The position numbers and the translations under genes were made by a program. 64,000 nucleotides of DNA from Streptococcus ruminicola (GTDB lineage Bacteria > Bacillota > Bacilli > Lactobacillales > Streptococcaceae): NCBI RefSeq assembly GCF_011387195.1, contig NZ_CP046919.1, positions 1,054,001 through 1,118,000 of the forward strand, written 5' to 3'. Position 1 is the stretch's first letter. Every line of letters begins with the position of its first letter. The notes under the pieces are model-generated. The model was not told where the DNA came from, searched no databases, and was given only the letters and a program-made list of their open reading frames with translations. Positions 1 through 10,444 of the stretch are shown here, piece by piece.

Positions 1-2
1 TC

Positions 3-398
3 GATGTGCTTAAAGTTGAAGTCCCTGTCAATATGAAATATGTTGAAGGTTTTGCGGATGGTGAAGTGGTTTACACAAGAGAAGAAGCAGCACAAGCCTT
101 TAAAGACCAAGAAGCGGCTAGCCATTTGCCATACATCTACCTAAGTGCTGGTGTGTCAGCAAAACTTTTCCAAGAAACGTTGGCATTTGCGGCTGAATCT
201 GGTGCTAATTTCAATGGTGTGCTTTGTGGACGTGCGACATGGGCTGGTTGTGTTCAAATCTATATTGAACAAGGTGAAGCTGCTGCGCGTGAATGGCTTC
301 AAACGCAAGGACGCAAAAATATTGAAGATCTCAATAAAGTGCTTGTGAAGACAGCTAGTCCTTGGACTGAGAAAGTAGTTGAAGTTGCTTTTGCCTAA
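3..398 (+). CDS. lacD: Tagatose 1,6-diphosphate aldolase, C-terminal part
   Basis: This is the last 131 codons of a class I tagatose-1,6-bisphosphate aldolase, which splits tagatose-1,6-bisphosphate into glyceraldehyde-3-phosphate and dihydroxyacetone phosphate at the end of the tagatose-6-phosphate pathway. The frame is already open at the left edge, so the true start lies outside the window. The segments [37 protein letters not shown] and the terminal KTASPWTEK are typical of streptococcal LacD. The upstream lac genes (lacABC) are expected just off the left edge. It takes the galactose-6-phosphate flux made by LacG downstream. Family identity is clear; N-terminal catalytic residues cannot be seen. 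Confidence 0.93.
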   Translation, partial: DVLKVEVPVNMKYVEGFADGEVVYTREEAAQAFKDQEAASHLPYIYLSAGVSAKLFQETLAFAAESGANFNGVLCGRATWAGCVQIYIEQGEAAAREWLQTQGRKNIEDLNKVLVKTASPWTEKVVEVAFA

Positions 399-442
399 AG
401 CAATTAGCAAAACTTCTTCGATATACTTTGTTTTTTGATACT

Positions 443-479
443 GGGAATGTTGATTGTGAGGATGAACATTCCCTTTTTT
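443..479 (+). terminator. Hairpin with T-run between lacD and lacX
   Basis: GGGAATGTT (443-451) pairs with AACATTCCC (465-473) and is followed by six T. It looks like an intrinsic terminator after lacD. lacX starts only 18 bases later, so it may be reached by partial read-through. Confidence 0.7.
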
Positions 480-496
480 AGAAAGGGAAGGAAATT

Positions 497-1393
497 ATGG
501 TCATCGAATTAAAAAATGATTTCTTGACAGTTCAATTTAAAGAATTTGGGGGAGCTTTGTCTTCTATCAAAGATAATGATGGCATCGAATATTTGTGGCA
601 AGGAGATCCAAAATATTGGAGTTCACAGGCACCTGTACTCTTTCCGATTTGTGGTAGCTTACGTGATGATGAAGCGATTTATCGTCCAAATGTTCGTCCG
701 CATTTTACAGGAATCATCCCACGTCATGGCTTGGTGCGTAAGAAAAATTTTAGCTATCATCCCATATCAGAAGACAGTGTCGCTTTTAGCATTACACCAG
801 ACAGTGATATGTTAGCGAATTATCCTTACGATTTTGAACTTAAAATCATTTATACCTTAATTGAAAAGACTATCAAGGTGACTTATCAAGTGACTAACCG
901 TGAGTCAGAAAAGCGTATGCCGTATTTTATCGGGGGACATCCAGGCTTTAACTGTCCTTTGCTAGATGATGAAGAATACGAAGATTATTATCTTGAATTT
1001 GAAAAAGAAGAAACTTGCTCAGTACCAGAAACTTTTCCAGAGACTGGTTTACTTGATGTGACAAAGCGGACGCCATTTTTAAATCACCAAAAAGTGCTAG
1101 AGCTAGATTATGCTTTGTTTGCTAAAGATGCGATTACTTTGGACTGTTTAACTTCACGCAGCGTTTCTTTGAAATCTCACAAGCATGCAAAAGGATTGCG
1201 ACTAGACTTTTCTGATTTTCCAAACTTGATTTTATGGTCAACAGCTAATAAAAGTCCTTTTATCGCCTTGGAACCTTGGAGTGGTTTGTCAACATCCTTA
1301 GATGAAAGTGATGTTTTAGAAGACAAACGTCAGGTTACTTTTGTGGATGCCGGTAAAACGAGTGAAAAATCCTTTACTATCACTATTTTTTGA
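497..1393 (+). CDS. lacX: LacX-type aldose 1-epimerase family protein
   Basis: The 298-residue protein belongs to the galactose mutarotase-like (aldose 1-epimerase) superfamily, which interconverts alpha and beta anomers of free sugars or sugar phosphates in the cytoplasm. It has PRHGLVR near residues 75-81, GGHPGF near 146-151 and an EPW segment with Glu near 259, all typical of LacX/YeaD-like epimerases. The start follows GGAAGGAAATT. LacX is usually the last gene of streptococcal lac operons (lacABCDFEGX). Here it follows lacD directly, because lacF, lacE and lacG lie in a separate downstream operon. The exact substrate has never been firmly fixed for this family. Confidence 0.85.
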   Translation: MVIELKNDFLTVQFKEFGGALSSIKDNDGIEYLWQGDPKYWSSQAPVLFPICGSLRDDEAIYRPNVRPHFTGIIPRHGLVRKKNFSYHPISEDSVAFSITPDSDMLANYPYDFELKIIYTLIEKTIKVTYQVTNRESEKRMPYFIGGHPGFNCPLLDDEEYEDYYLEFEKEETCSVPETFPETGLLDVTKRTPFLNHQKVLELDYALFAKDAITLDCLTSRSVSLKSHKHAKGLRLDFSDFPNLILWSTANKSPFIALEPWSGLSTSLDESDVLEDKRQVTFVDAGKTSEKSFTITIF

Positions 1394-1443
1394 AAATGTT
1401 TATAAACAAACAAAAAAACTCAAAAAAATAAACAAGAAAGGGT

Positions 1444-1472
1444 TTACAAAATTAAAATTGTGTGTTATATTA
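1444..1472 (+). promoter_or_regulatory. Promoter of lacT-lacG-lacF-lacE-galactanase operon
   Basis: TTTACA (1444-1449), a 17-base spacer and TATATT (1467-1472) lie about 25 bases upstream of the antiterminator RNA site. The AAAGGGTTTACA region only loosely resembles a cre box (it lacks the central CG), so CcpA control here is uncertain. Confidence 0.75.
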
Positions 1473-1496
1473 TAACCATAGAAATTAAATAGAGTG

Positions 1497-1570
1497 GATT
1501 GTAACTAAGACATTAGGCAAGACCGCAAATAATCTAGACGGGGGAGGTCTAGCTTGTTTGTGGTTTTTTA
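1497..1570 (+). promoter_or_regulatory. Ribonucleic antiterminator (RAT) overlapping an intrinsic terminator
   Basis: GGATTGTAACT (1497-1507) and AGGCAAGACC (1516-1525) match the two sides of a BglG/LicT-type RAT hairpin. Its 3' end overlaps the left arm of a long terminator: bases about 1523-1540 pair with about 1548-1565, giving roughly 17 of 18 pairs including G-U pairs, followed by a T-run. The two folds exclude each other. Bound antiterminator (LacT, the next gene) would therefore allow read-through into lacT-lacG-lacF-lacE. This is sequence evidence plus the known mechanism of the family. Confidence 0.85.
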
Positions 1571-1598
1571 TTTGTCTAAACCACTGGGGAGGGGTAGA

Positions 1599-3846
<2,248 letters not shown>

Positions 3847-3858
3847 GGGATTTTGAAT

Positions 3859-4170
3859 ATGGATAAAAAAGAATTACAAATGTTGGGATTTGAAATTGTA
3901 GCTTACTCAGGTGATGCTAGAAGTACACTGTTACAATTGCTCAAGGAAGTTCGTTCTGGCAATTTTGATAATATCGATAAAGCGCTCAAAGACGCTGATG
4001 ACAATTTGGCTAAAGCCCATAATGCACAAACTGCACTGTTAGCTCAAGAAGCAGGTGGCGAAGATTTGGAACTTGGTTTTATCTTTGTTCACGGTCAAGA
4101 CCACTTGATGACAACTTTGTTGTTGCGTGATATCATTTCGGATTTTATTGAATTATATAAAAATCGCTAA
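3859..4170 (+). CDS. lacF: PTS lactose-type EIIA component
   Basis: This 103-residue all-helical PTS EIIA of the lactose/cellobiose family transfers phosphate from HPr to the EIIB domain of LacE. FVHGQDHLMTT contains His78, the position of the phosphorylated histidine in LacF, and His82 nearby. The acidic Asp at the trimer core (ADDNLAKAHNAQT) is also typical. The ATG at 3859 follows GGGGATTTTGAAT; an upstream TTG would add two residues and is less likely. It sits 12 bases after lacG and is followed by a stable intercistronic hairpin before lacE. Confidence 0.92.
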   Translation: MDKKELQMLGFEIVAYSGDARSTLLQLLKEVRSGNFDNIDKALKDADDNLAKAHNAQTALLAQEAGGEDLELGFIFVHGQDHLMTTLLLRDIISDFIELYKNR

Positions 4171-4191
4171 TTTTTAAAAAAGAAAGGAAGT

Positions 4192-4244
4192 GAACCAAGG
4201 CTTGGCAAATGCTTAATCTCCTCTTGTTTGCTAAGCTCAGGTTC
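4192..4244 (+). promoter_or_regulatory. Intercistronic stem-loop between lacF and lacE
   Basis: Bases 4192-4209 pair with 4227-4244 (16 of 18 positions including G-U pairs) around a 17-base loop. The RBS GGGGAG of lacE starts three bases after the stem. There is no T-run, so it is not a terminator. It may protect mRNA ends, mark a processing site, or tune lacE translation relative to lacF. Confidence 0.6.
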
Positions 4245-4259
4245 TTGGGGAGTTTTATC

Positions 4260-5945
4260 ATGAACAAACTCATTCAACAAATTGAAAAGGGTAAACCTTT
4301 TTTTGAAAAAGTGTCTCGAAACATTTATCTAGGTGCCATTCGTGATGGTTTCCTAGCAGCAATGCCAGCTATTCTCTTTTCTAGTATTTTCATTTTGATT
4401 GCATCCATTCCAGATGTTCTTGGAATCAAATTACCAGAAGATTTCTCAAGTTGGCTTTGGAAAATTTACAACTATTCAATGGGTGTAGTTGCCCTTCTTG
4501 TTTCAGCGACAACAGCACGTTGTTTGGCAGAATCTATTAACCGAAAAATGCCAGGTAATAAGAAAATCAATGCGGTTTCTGTCATGCTTGCCTCAATTGT
4601 CAGCTTCTTGATGTTGAGTGCTGATGAAATCGAAGGTGGTCTTGCTACTGGTTACATGGGTACAAAAGGTATCCTAGCAGCTTTCGTCGCAGCCTTTATC
4701 ACTGTTAATGTTTACAAATTCTGTGTACTTCGTGACATCACCATCAAGATGCCAAAAGAAGTACCTGGTACTATTTCTCAAACATTCCGCGATATTTTCC
4801 CATTCTCATTTGCAGTTTTTGCAGCAGTTATTATTGATACAATTATTCGTCATTTCTTTGGCACATCATTTGCTGAAGCAGTTATCACTTTGTTGCAACC
4901 ATTGTTTACAGCAGCAGATGGTTACCTTGGAATTGCAATTATCTGGGGTGCAATGGCACTCTTCTGGTTCGTTGGTGTGCATGGTCCATCAATCGTAGAA
5001 CCAGCTATCGCAGCGATTATCTATGCGAATGTCGAAACTAACCTTCAATTGTTTAAAGCTGGTGAACATGCTTCAAACGTATTGACTGTCGGTCTTGGTA
5101 ACTTCGTTGGTACTATGGGTGGTACTGGTGCCACACTTGTCGTTCCATATCTTTTCTTGCTATTTGCTAAATCAAAACAATTGAAAGCCGTTGGTAAAGC
5201 TTCATTTATCCCAGTTAGCTTTGCCGTTAACGAACCTTTGCTTTTTGCAACACCAATCATTCTTAATCCTTACTTCTTTATTCCATTCCTTTTGGCGCCA
5301 ATTGCCAACGTTTGGATTTTCAAATTCTTTGTTGATGTGCTTCAAATGAACAGCTTCATGTATGTTCTTCCTTGGGCAACACCAGCTCCAATCGGACTTG
5401 TTCTTGGTACAGGTGTTAGTCTTCTAGCTGTTGTTCTTGTCTTTGTTCTTATCGCTGTTGATGCGGTTATCTACTTCCCATTCATCAAAGCTTATGATGC
5501 TTCACTTCTTGAAGAAGAAGCTGCCAATGCTGCACAAGAAGCTGCTAGTGAAAGTGAAGCTCCTGTTAAACCAGTCAAAGCTGTAGAAGAAGTTGCTGAC
5601 GCTAAACCAGCTGTAACAGTCACAACTGATAAACCAATTAACGTCTTGGTCCTTTGTGCTGGTGCTGGTACAAGTGCTATGCTTGCCAACGCTCTTACTG
5701 AAGGAGCAGCAGCCACAGGTGCAAATATCACAGCTTCTGCTGGTGCTTATGGCTCACACTATGAAATCATGAAAAACTTCGATATGATTGTCCTTGCTCC
5801 TCAAGTTAACTCATTCTACGAAGATATCAAGAAAGATACTGATGCCCTTGGTATCAAACTAGCTGCCACAAAAGGCGCTGAATACATTAAATTAACTCGT
5901 GACCCAGAAGGTGCTGTAGCCTTCGTAATGTCTTACTTTGCTTAA
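4260..5945 (+). CDS. lacE: PTS lactose-type EIICB component
   Basis: This 561-residue membrane permease of the lactose PTS imports and phosphorylates beta-galactosides at C6. The N-terminal EIIC domain (about residues 1-430) has multiple membrane segments and ends near VIYFPFIKAYD. A linker rich in Ala, Glu, Val and Pro (about 435-460) leads into the EIIB domain, where VLVLCAGAGTSAML carries the phosphocysteine Cys466. The ATG at 4260 is chosen because it follows GGGGAG and gives the usual LacE start. Its EIIA partner is LacF. Substrate could be lactose, galactobiose or both; the downstream galactanase favours a galactan fragment role. Confidence 0.92.
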   Translation: MNKLIQQIEKGKPFFEKVSRNIYLGAIRDGFLAAMPAILFSSIFILIASIPDVLGIKLPEDFSSWLWKIYNYSMGVVALLVSATTARCLAESINRKMPGNKKINAVSVMLASIVSFLMLSADEIEGGLATGYMGTKGILAAFVAAFITVNVYKFCVLRDITIKMPKEVPGTISQTFRDIFPFSFAVFAAVIIDTIIRHFFGTSFAEAVITLLQPLFTAADGYLGIAIIWGAMALFWFVGVHGPSIVEPAIAAIIYANVETNLQLFKAGEHASNVLTVGLGNFVGTMGGTGATLVVPYLFLLFAKSKQLKAVGKASFIPVSFAVNEPLLFATPIILNPYFFIPFLLAPIANVWIFKFFVDVLQMNSFMYVLPWATPAPIGLVLGTGVSLLAVVLVFVLIAVDAVIYFPFIKAYDASLLEEEAANAAQEAASESEAPVKPVKAVEEVADAKPAVTVTTDKPINVLVLCAGAGTSAMLANALTEGAAATGANITASAGAYGSHYEIMKNFDMIVLAPQVNSFYEDIKKDTDALGIKLAATKGAEYIKLTRDPEGAVAFVMSYFA

Positions 5946-5968
5946 AAGAACAAAAGCAGGATACGATT

Positions 5969-7579
5969 ATGAAAAAGCTAAAGAAACTGATTTTAGTAAG
6001 CGCGGCTGTGCTAGGCTTAACGGCAGGAAATGCCAGCCTAGTCAAAGCCGATGACTTTATCAACGGAGCTGATATTTCCATTCTTGATGAAATGGAAAAT
6101 AGCGGAGCGGTTTATAAAAGTAATGGAACTCAAAAAGATCCGCTAACCATTTTAAAAGATAATGGTGTCAACTATGTTCGCTTGCGTCTGTGGGTTGACC
6201 CTTATGATGCAAATGGCAATCCCTATGGTGCTGGAACGAATGACTTAAACAGAACACTAAAATTAGCGAAACGTGCTAAAAATAAAGGCTTAAAAGTCTT
6301 ACTTGATTTTCACTACAGTGATTTTTGGGTAGATCCAGGAAAACAAAATCTTCCTAAAGCCTGGCAAAATCAATCCTTTGAACAATTAAATTCAAGTGTC
6401 TATTCTTACACAGCTGATGTCCTTAATCAGATGAAATCAAAAGGCATTTACCCTGATATGGTGCAAATAGGAAACGAATTGAACAGCGGTATGCTATGGC
6501 CTTACGGGAAAAGCTGGGGCGGTGATGGAAAAGAATTTACCCGCCTAGCCACTTTCCTAAAATCTGGTGTTCAAGCGGTAAAAGACACCCAAAGTAGTAA
6601 CACTCCAATCATGCTTCACTTAGCAGACGGCGGTAACCAATCAACTTTCCAATGGTGGTTAGATGAGATTACCAATCAATCCGTTGACTTTGATATTGTA
6701 GGCATTTCGTATTACCCTTATTGGCATGGTAGCTTAGCTGACCTTTCAGCCAACATGGATAATATCAGCGAACGCTACAATAAAAAAGTGGTTGTAGTTG
6801 AAACAGCTTATGCCAATACTCTTGATAATCTTGACCAAAAGACAAATGCTGTCACAGCAACAGAAGAAGCAGCAGCTGGTTACAAAGCTAGCCAAGATGG
6901 TCAGTACGAATTTTTGACAGACTTGGTTGATAAGATTAAGGATGTCAAAAATAACAATGGACTTGGTTTCTTTTATTGGGAACCACTCTGGTATAACGGT
7001 AACGTCTCATGGGCTACGCAAGCAGGTATGTCATATCTTGGCGTTTCAGATGTGACAGGTAACGAATGGGAAAATCAAGCTGTCTTTGATTTCCAAGGAA
7101 ATGCTCTACGTGGCATCAAAGCCTTTAATTACTCTAATCTAACGAATCTCCTTCAAAACAATAGCTTTGAATGGGACGGTTATACCGAAAGTCCATCATC
7201 TTGGAAGATTTGGAAAAATGGACAAAACTCAGCTATTAAGACCGAAAGTTATGATAATACGCGTTATAAACTCAGCTTCTGGTCAGATAAAGCTTATGAA
7301 AGTTCTATCTATCAAACAGTAGGCAAGCTCAGCTCAGGCACTTATAAATTAAGCATCGATGCTATGGGTGATACAAGTCTTGAAACCGCAGAACTTTATA
7401 TCAAAAATTACGGTGGCAACGAACAAAAAATCTCTCTCAAAGACTCAAGTACTTGGAAAACCTATACTATTGATAACATCCAAATCACAAACGGACAATG
7501 CGAAGTTGGCGTTTACGTCAAATCATCAGCCAACAAATGGCTAAATATCGATAACGTCCGACTAGTGAAAGTTGATTAA
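5969..7579 (+). CDS. Secreted arabinogalactan endo-beta-1,4-galactanase (GH53)
   Basis: The 536-residue extracellular glycoside hydrolase of family 53 cuts beta-1,4-galactan side chains of pectin into galacto-oligosaccharides. A signal peptide (about 1-27, ending ASLVKA) is followed by the GH53 barrel. The acid/base Glu is about 170 in QIGNELNSG and the nucleophile about 278 in VVVVETAYA. Residues about 395-536 form a separate beta-rich domain (LLQNNSFEWDGY to the end), probably a galactan-binding module of the CBM61 kind. There is no LPXTG anchor, so it is probably released. It starts 23 bases after lacE, which suggests co-transcription and import of its products by the LacFE PTS. Confidence 0.9.
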   Translation: MKKLKKLILVSAAVLGLTAGNASLVKADDFINGADISILDEMENSGAVYKSNGTQKDPLTILKDNGVNYVRLRLWVDPYDANGNPYGAGTNDLNRTLKLAKRAKNKGLKVLLDFHYSDFWVDPGKQNLPKAWQNQSFEQLNSSVYSYTADVLNQMKSKGIYPDMVQIGNELNSGMLWPYGKSWGGDGKEFTRLATFLKSGVQAVKDTQSSNTPIMLHLADGGNQSTFQWWLDEITNQSVDFDIVGISYYPYWHGSLADLSANMDNISERYNKKVVVVETAYANTLDNLDQKTNAVTATEEAAAGYKASQDGQYEFLTDLVDKIKDVKNNNGLGFFYWEPLWYNGNVSWATQAGMSYLGVSDVTGNEWENQAVFDFQGNALRGIKAFNYSNLTNLLQNNSFEWDGYTESPSSWKIWKNGQNSAIKTESYDNTRYKLSFWSDKAYESSIYQTVGKLSSGTYKLSIDAMGDTSLETAELYIKNYGGNEQKISLKDSSTWKTYTIDNIQITNGQCEVGVYVKSSANKWLNIDNVRLVKVD

Positions 7580-7586
7580 AACATTT

Positions 7587-7624
7587 CTCCCCCAAGAATT
7601 CAGTTCTCGGGGGAGATTTTTTGT
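7587..7624 (+). terminator. Intrinsic terminator after galactanase (copy 1 of a 38-bp repeat)
   Basis: CTCCCCCAAGAA pairs with TTCTCGGGGGAG around a short loop and is followed by TTTTTT. The whole 38-bp sequence is repeated without a mismatch at 9462-9499, on the other side of the ABC exporter genes. Confidence 0.92.
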
Positions 7625-7664
7625 GTGAATTACAGTAAAGAAGTGTAGTTTTTGAATATAGTAG

Positions 7665-7670
7665 TATAAT
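7665..7670 (+). promoter_or_regulatory. Probable -10 box of ABC exporter genes
   Basis: TATAAT at 7665-7670 lies about 60 bases before the ATPase start, but no good -35 box is visible 17 bases upstream. An imperfect inverted repeat (AATCAATAT near 7681 with ATATTTTGATT near 7698) lies between it and the gene and could be an operator. No regulator gene is adjacent. Confidence 0.5.
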
Positions 7671-7730
7671 GCTCTTGTAAGAATCAATATGTCAATATAT
7701 TTTGATTTATGAAAAATATGGGAGCTTCAT

Positions 7731-8444
7731 ATGAACAGTGTTGAGTTAAGAAATGTTGTTAAGGAATTTTCAAAGGTTACTGTTTTAGATGGTATAAATC
7801 TGACAGTAAAAGAGTCACATATCACTTGCTTACTTGGTCCGTCTGGTTCTGGAAAGACAACGATTATGAAATTAATGACTGGTTCAGAAAAGTCAACACA
7901 AGGTCAGGTAATGCTTTTCGGACATCAACTGAATAAACATGATATTGGTCAAATCGGATATATGCCACAAGCAGATGCAATTTATTTGGATTTATCTGCT
8001 TATGATAATCTTTTGTTCTTTGGTCAATTATATGGAATGACTAAAAAAGAGATAAAACAGCGGATTGATTATTTAGCAAAACTCTTGGATTTAGAAAAAC
8101 ACCTTAAACAGTTGGTATCAACTTACTCTGGAGGAATGAAAAAACGATTATCTTTGGCAATTACGTTGCTTAATGACCCAAAATTGTTAATTTTAGATGA
8201 ACCAACGGTTGGAATTGACCCTATTTTACGTCAGAAGATTTGGCGAGAATTTCGACAGTTACAAAAGCAAGGAAAGACTTTGCTGATTTCAACTCATGTT
8301 ATGGATGAAGTAAAGTATTGTGATTATGGTATCCTCATTCGTGATGGGAAAGTAATTGCTGCTGATAGTATGGAAACACTACTTGAAAAGAGTGGTTCAG
8401 ATGTTGAAAATTTGTTTTTAGTAGAGGAAGGGGTGACAAAATAA
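7731..8444 (+). CDS. ABC transporter ATP-binding protein (ABC-2 exporter)
   Basis: This 237-residue nucleotide-binding subunit belongs to an ABC-2 type exporter (drug/antibiotic/lipid export group). Walker A is GPSGSGKT (36-43), the signature SGGM (133-136), Walker B LLILDEP (152-158), and the H-loop His lies in ISTHVMDE. The start follows GGGAGCTTC. Its stop overlaps the permease start by one base, so the two are translationally coupled. The cargo cannot be told from sequence. The pair lies between two identical terminators, which suggests it was inserted as a unit. Confidence 0.85.
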   Translation: MNSVELRNVVKEFSKVTVLDGINLTVKESHITCLLGPSGSGKTTIMKLMTGSEKSTQGQVMLFGHQLNKHDIGQIGYMPQADAIYLDLSAYDNLLFFGQLYGMTKKEIKQRIDYLAKLLDLEKHLKQLVSTYSGGMKKRLSLAITLLNDPKLLILDEPTVGIDPILRQKIWREFRQLQKQGKTLLISTHVMDEVKYCDYGILIRDGKVIAADSMETLLEKSGSDVENLFLVEEGVTK

Positions 8445-9454
8445 TGGTTGCAACTTGCCTACGTGTTATTAAGCAGATTTTACATGACAAAAGGTCCATC
8501 AGTATGATTTTTGTGGTTCCTTTGGTCATTACTGCCTTTCTTTTCTTTCTGTTAGGAGATAGTGATGTTCATTTGTCATTGGCGACAAATAGTCAGAATC
8601 CGTCAGTTATAAAATTGCTGAAAAAAGATGCAGATGTCACGGTTGTTGATGATTTAAAAGGTATTGATGAGAATCTAAAATCCGGCAAGTATGATGCTTA
8701 TATCAAGTATACTGACCAAGGAACAGAGCTTTATTTCCTTGAAGAAAATTCGCTTTATGTCAATAAAGTACATGACATTTTGAAAAAAACTCAGGAAAAA
8801 TTATCACCGCAATCAGGTGTGACTACTCATTATCTTTATGGAAATCAGTTAAAAACAACTTTTGAAAAATTAACTTATGCATTAATTGCTATTGTAGCTT
8901 TCTTCTTAATTTTCCTTATTTCAGGAATTGCCTTTGTGAGAGAACAGGTATTAGGGACACTTGAGAGAATCTTAATCAGCCCAGTCTCAAAATTACGCTT
9001 AATTTTGGGATATACACTTGGTTTTAGTGCTTTTGGAATTATTCAAGGAACGCTTTTGTTGTTATTTTCTCGATTTATCTTAAATGTTCCTTTTGAGGGA
9101 AACTTTGTTTTGATGGAATTGACGATTATTTTATTGTCTATTTCTGCTGTATCGATTGGGATGTTCATTGCTATTTTTGCTAATACTGAATTTCAAATGG
9201 TACAATTTATTCCCATTGTAATCGTGCCACAAATTCTATATTCAGGAATTATCGCGATAAGGACTTTGCCATTTCATATAGAAAAATTACAATTTATTAT
9301 GCCAATCTATTATGGAGCGCAGGCTTTGAAGAAGGTTATGGTGGATGGATTGACTATTAATTCTGTTGTATTAGAATGGCTAGCTTTAATTGTTATTAGT
9401 TTGCTTTTTACATTATTGAATACTTTCTTTTTAAAAAAATATCGGGCATTATAA
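8444..9454 (+). CDS. ABC-2 type transporter permease
   Basis: The 336-residue permease has one N-terminal membrane segment (about 20-40), a soluble extracellular region (about 45-140) and five C-terminal membrane segments. The arrangement is that of the ABC-2/YhgE-like family, with RILISPVSKLRLILGYTLG before the third helix. It forms an exporter with the preceding ATPase. The start codon overlaps the ATPase stop. Candidate roles are resistance to an antimicrobial or export of a peptide or lipid; nothing in the sequence decides this. Confidence 0.82.
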   Translation: MVATCLRVIKQILHDKRSISMIFVVPLVITAFLFFLLGDSDVHLSLATNSQNPSVIKLLKKDADVTVVDDLKGIDENLKSGKYDAYIKYTDQGTELYFLEENSLYVNKVHDILKKTQEKLSPQSGVTTHYLYGNQLKTTFEKLTYALIAIVAFFLIFLISGIAFVREQVLGTLERILISPVSKLRLILGYTLGFSAFGIIQGTLLLLFSRFILNVPFEGNFVLMELTIILLSISAVSIGMFIAIFANTEFQMVQFIPIVIVPQILYSGIIAIRTLPFHIEKLQFIMPIYYGAQALKKVMVDGLTINSVVLEWLALIVISLLFTLLNTFFLKKYRAL

Positions 9455-9461
9455 AAAATTC

Positions 9462-9499
9462 CTCCCCCAAGAATTCAGTTCTCGGGGGAGATTTTTTGT
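9462..9499. terminator. Bidirectional terminator (copy 2 of the 38-bp repeat)
   Basis: This is identical over 38 bases to 7587-7624. It lies between the convergent permease and msmR genes. On the plus strand the stem is followed by TTTTTTGT. On the minus strand it follows the msmR stop immediately and is followed by GAATTTTTTAT, so it can serve both directions. Confidence 0.88.
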
Positions 9500-9500
9500 T

Positions 9501-10334
9501 TTATTTTTTCAGCGCTTTTCGGTAATTGCTTGGGCTTTGTCCGAAATGTTTTTTGAAGGCTTTACTAAAAGCGAGAGCATCAGGAAAGCCAACGGCGTTT
9601 GCGACTTCTGAAATATGAAAAGTGGTGTTGATTAGCAAATCAGCGCTTTTTTCCATGCGGATTTGACCTAGGTAATCTTTGATAGAATAGCCTGTTTCTT
9701 CTTTAAAAATCTTGTAAAGGTAGGAACGATTAAGATTGAGTTTTTTTGCAATTTGGCTAACTTTAAGAGTTTTGCTGTATTGGGTGTGGATAATTTTTTT
9801 CGTTTGTTTGATATAGTTTTGAATCAAAATATTGCTGTCTGACATGCTTTTACTTGGCAATTCTTCCATAAGAAAAGCTAGAAGTTTATAGAGTTCCGCA
9901 ATCAGTTGGAGTTCAGTCACATCATCTAGTTTTTGGTCACGAAATTGCGTTAATTTGACGATTTGATCAAGAACTTTAGACTCAAGCGTCGAATGGCAGA
10001 AGTAGTGGTCGAGCAGCTGAGTTTTGCTCAAAATATTTTCAGCTTTTGACCCGCTAAAGCCAACCCAAAGATAAGTCCAAGGGTGTTTGCTATCTGCTTG
10101 GTAGAAGGTCACTTTTCCTTTTGGCAAAATGAACATATCACCTGTTTTGAGTTCGGTTGTTGTGCCATCAATTTTAAAACTTCCCTTGCCATCAACAATG
10201 AAATGAAGGACGTAGTTATCCCTAACAGTAGGTCCAAAAGAGTAGTTTTTATCACAAATCTCAGCACCATAATGGTCGACGTTCAGGTCAAAATTATTCG
10301 TGTCAAATTCGTTGTAGGTATTTAGAATATTCAA
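9501..10334 (-). CDS. msmR: AraC-family regulator of the raffinose/melibiose operon
   Basis: The 277-residue regulator has an N-terminal cupin-like sugar-sensing domain (about 15-130, with FGPTVRDNYVLHFIVDGKG) and a C-terminal AraC double helix-turn-helix (about 175-277, with SQIAKKLNLNRSYLYKIF and ISEVANAVGFPDALAFSKAF). MsmR activates the msm operon in S. mutans, and this gene is divergent from aga exactly as there. The likely start is a TTG preceded by AAAGGAG; no ATG is available at that point. It should act on the promoter region in the 110-base gap to aga. Confidence 0.88.
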   Translation of the reverse strand: MNILNTYNEFDTNNFDLNVDHYGAEICDKNYSFGPTVRDNYVLHFIVDGKGSFKIDGTTTELKTGDMFILPKGKVTFYQADSKHPWTYLWVGFSGSKAENILSKTQLLDHYFCHSTLESKVLDQIVKLTQFRDQKLDDVTELQLIAELYKLLAFLMEELPSKSMSDSNILIQNYIKQTKKIIHTQYSKTLKVSQIAKKLNLNRSYLYKIFKEETGYSIKDYLGQIRMEKSADLLINTTFHISEVANAVGFPDALAFSKAFKKHFGQSPSNYRKALKK

Positions 10335-10360
10335 AGTATCAACTCCTTTATAAACAACAT

Positions 10361-10431
10361 TTTACCATATTTGCCCAACATGATACCATTCAAGAGGTAA
10401 ATAAATGATGGTAAAATTTTAGTAAATATTA
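10361..10431. promoter_or_regulatory. Divergent msmR/aga promoter region
   Basis: TTTTACCAT (10361-10369) and ATGGTAAAA (10408-10416) form an inverted repeat. Each arm contains an extended -10 box: TGGTAAAAT on the plus strand (-10 at 10412-10417) and the same sequence on the minus strand. The plus-strand -35 is poor (TTCAAG, 10389-10394), as expected for a promoter needing an activator such as MsmR. TTTAGTAAATATTA (10418-10431) also occurs upstream of galK. Confidence 0.6.
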
Positions 10432-10444
10432 AGGAGGAAGCTCA

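Noticed and set aside
1428..1450. cre site at AAAGGGTTTACA before the lacT operon
   Set aside because: It lacks the central CG of the cre consensus and overlaps the -35 box; the match is too weak.
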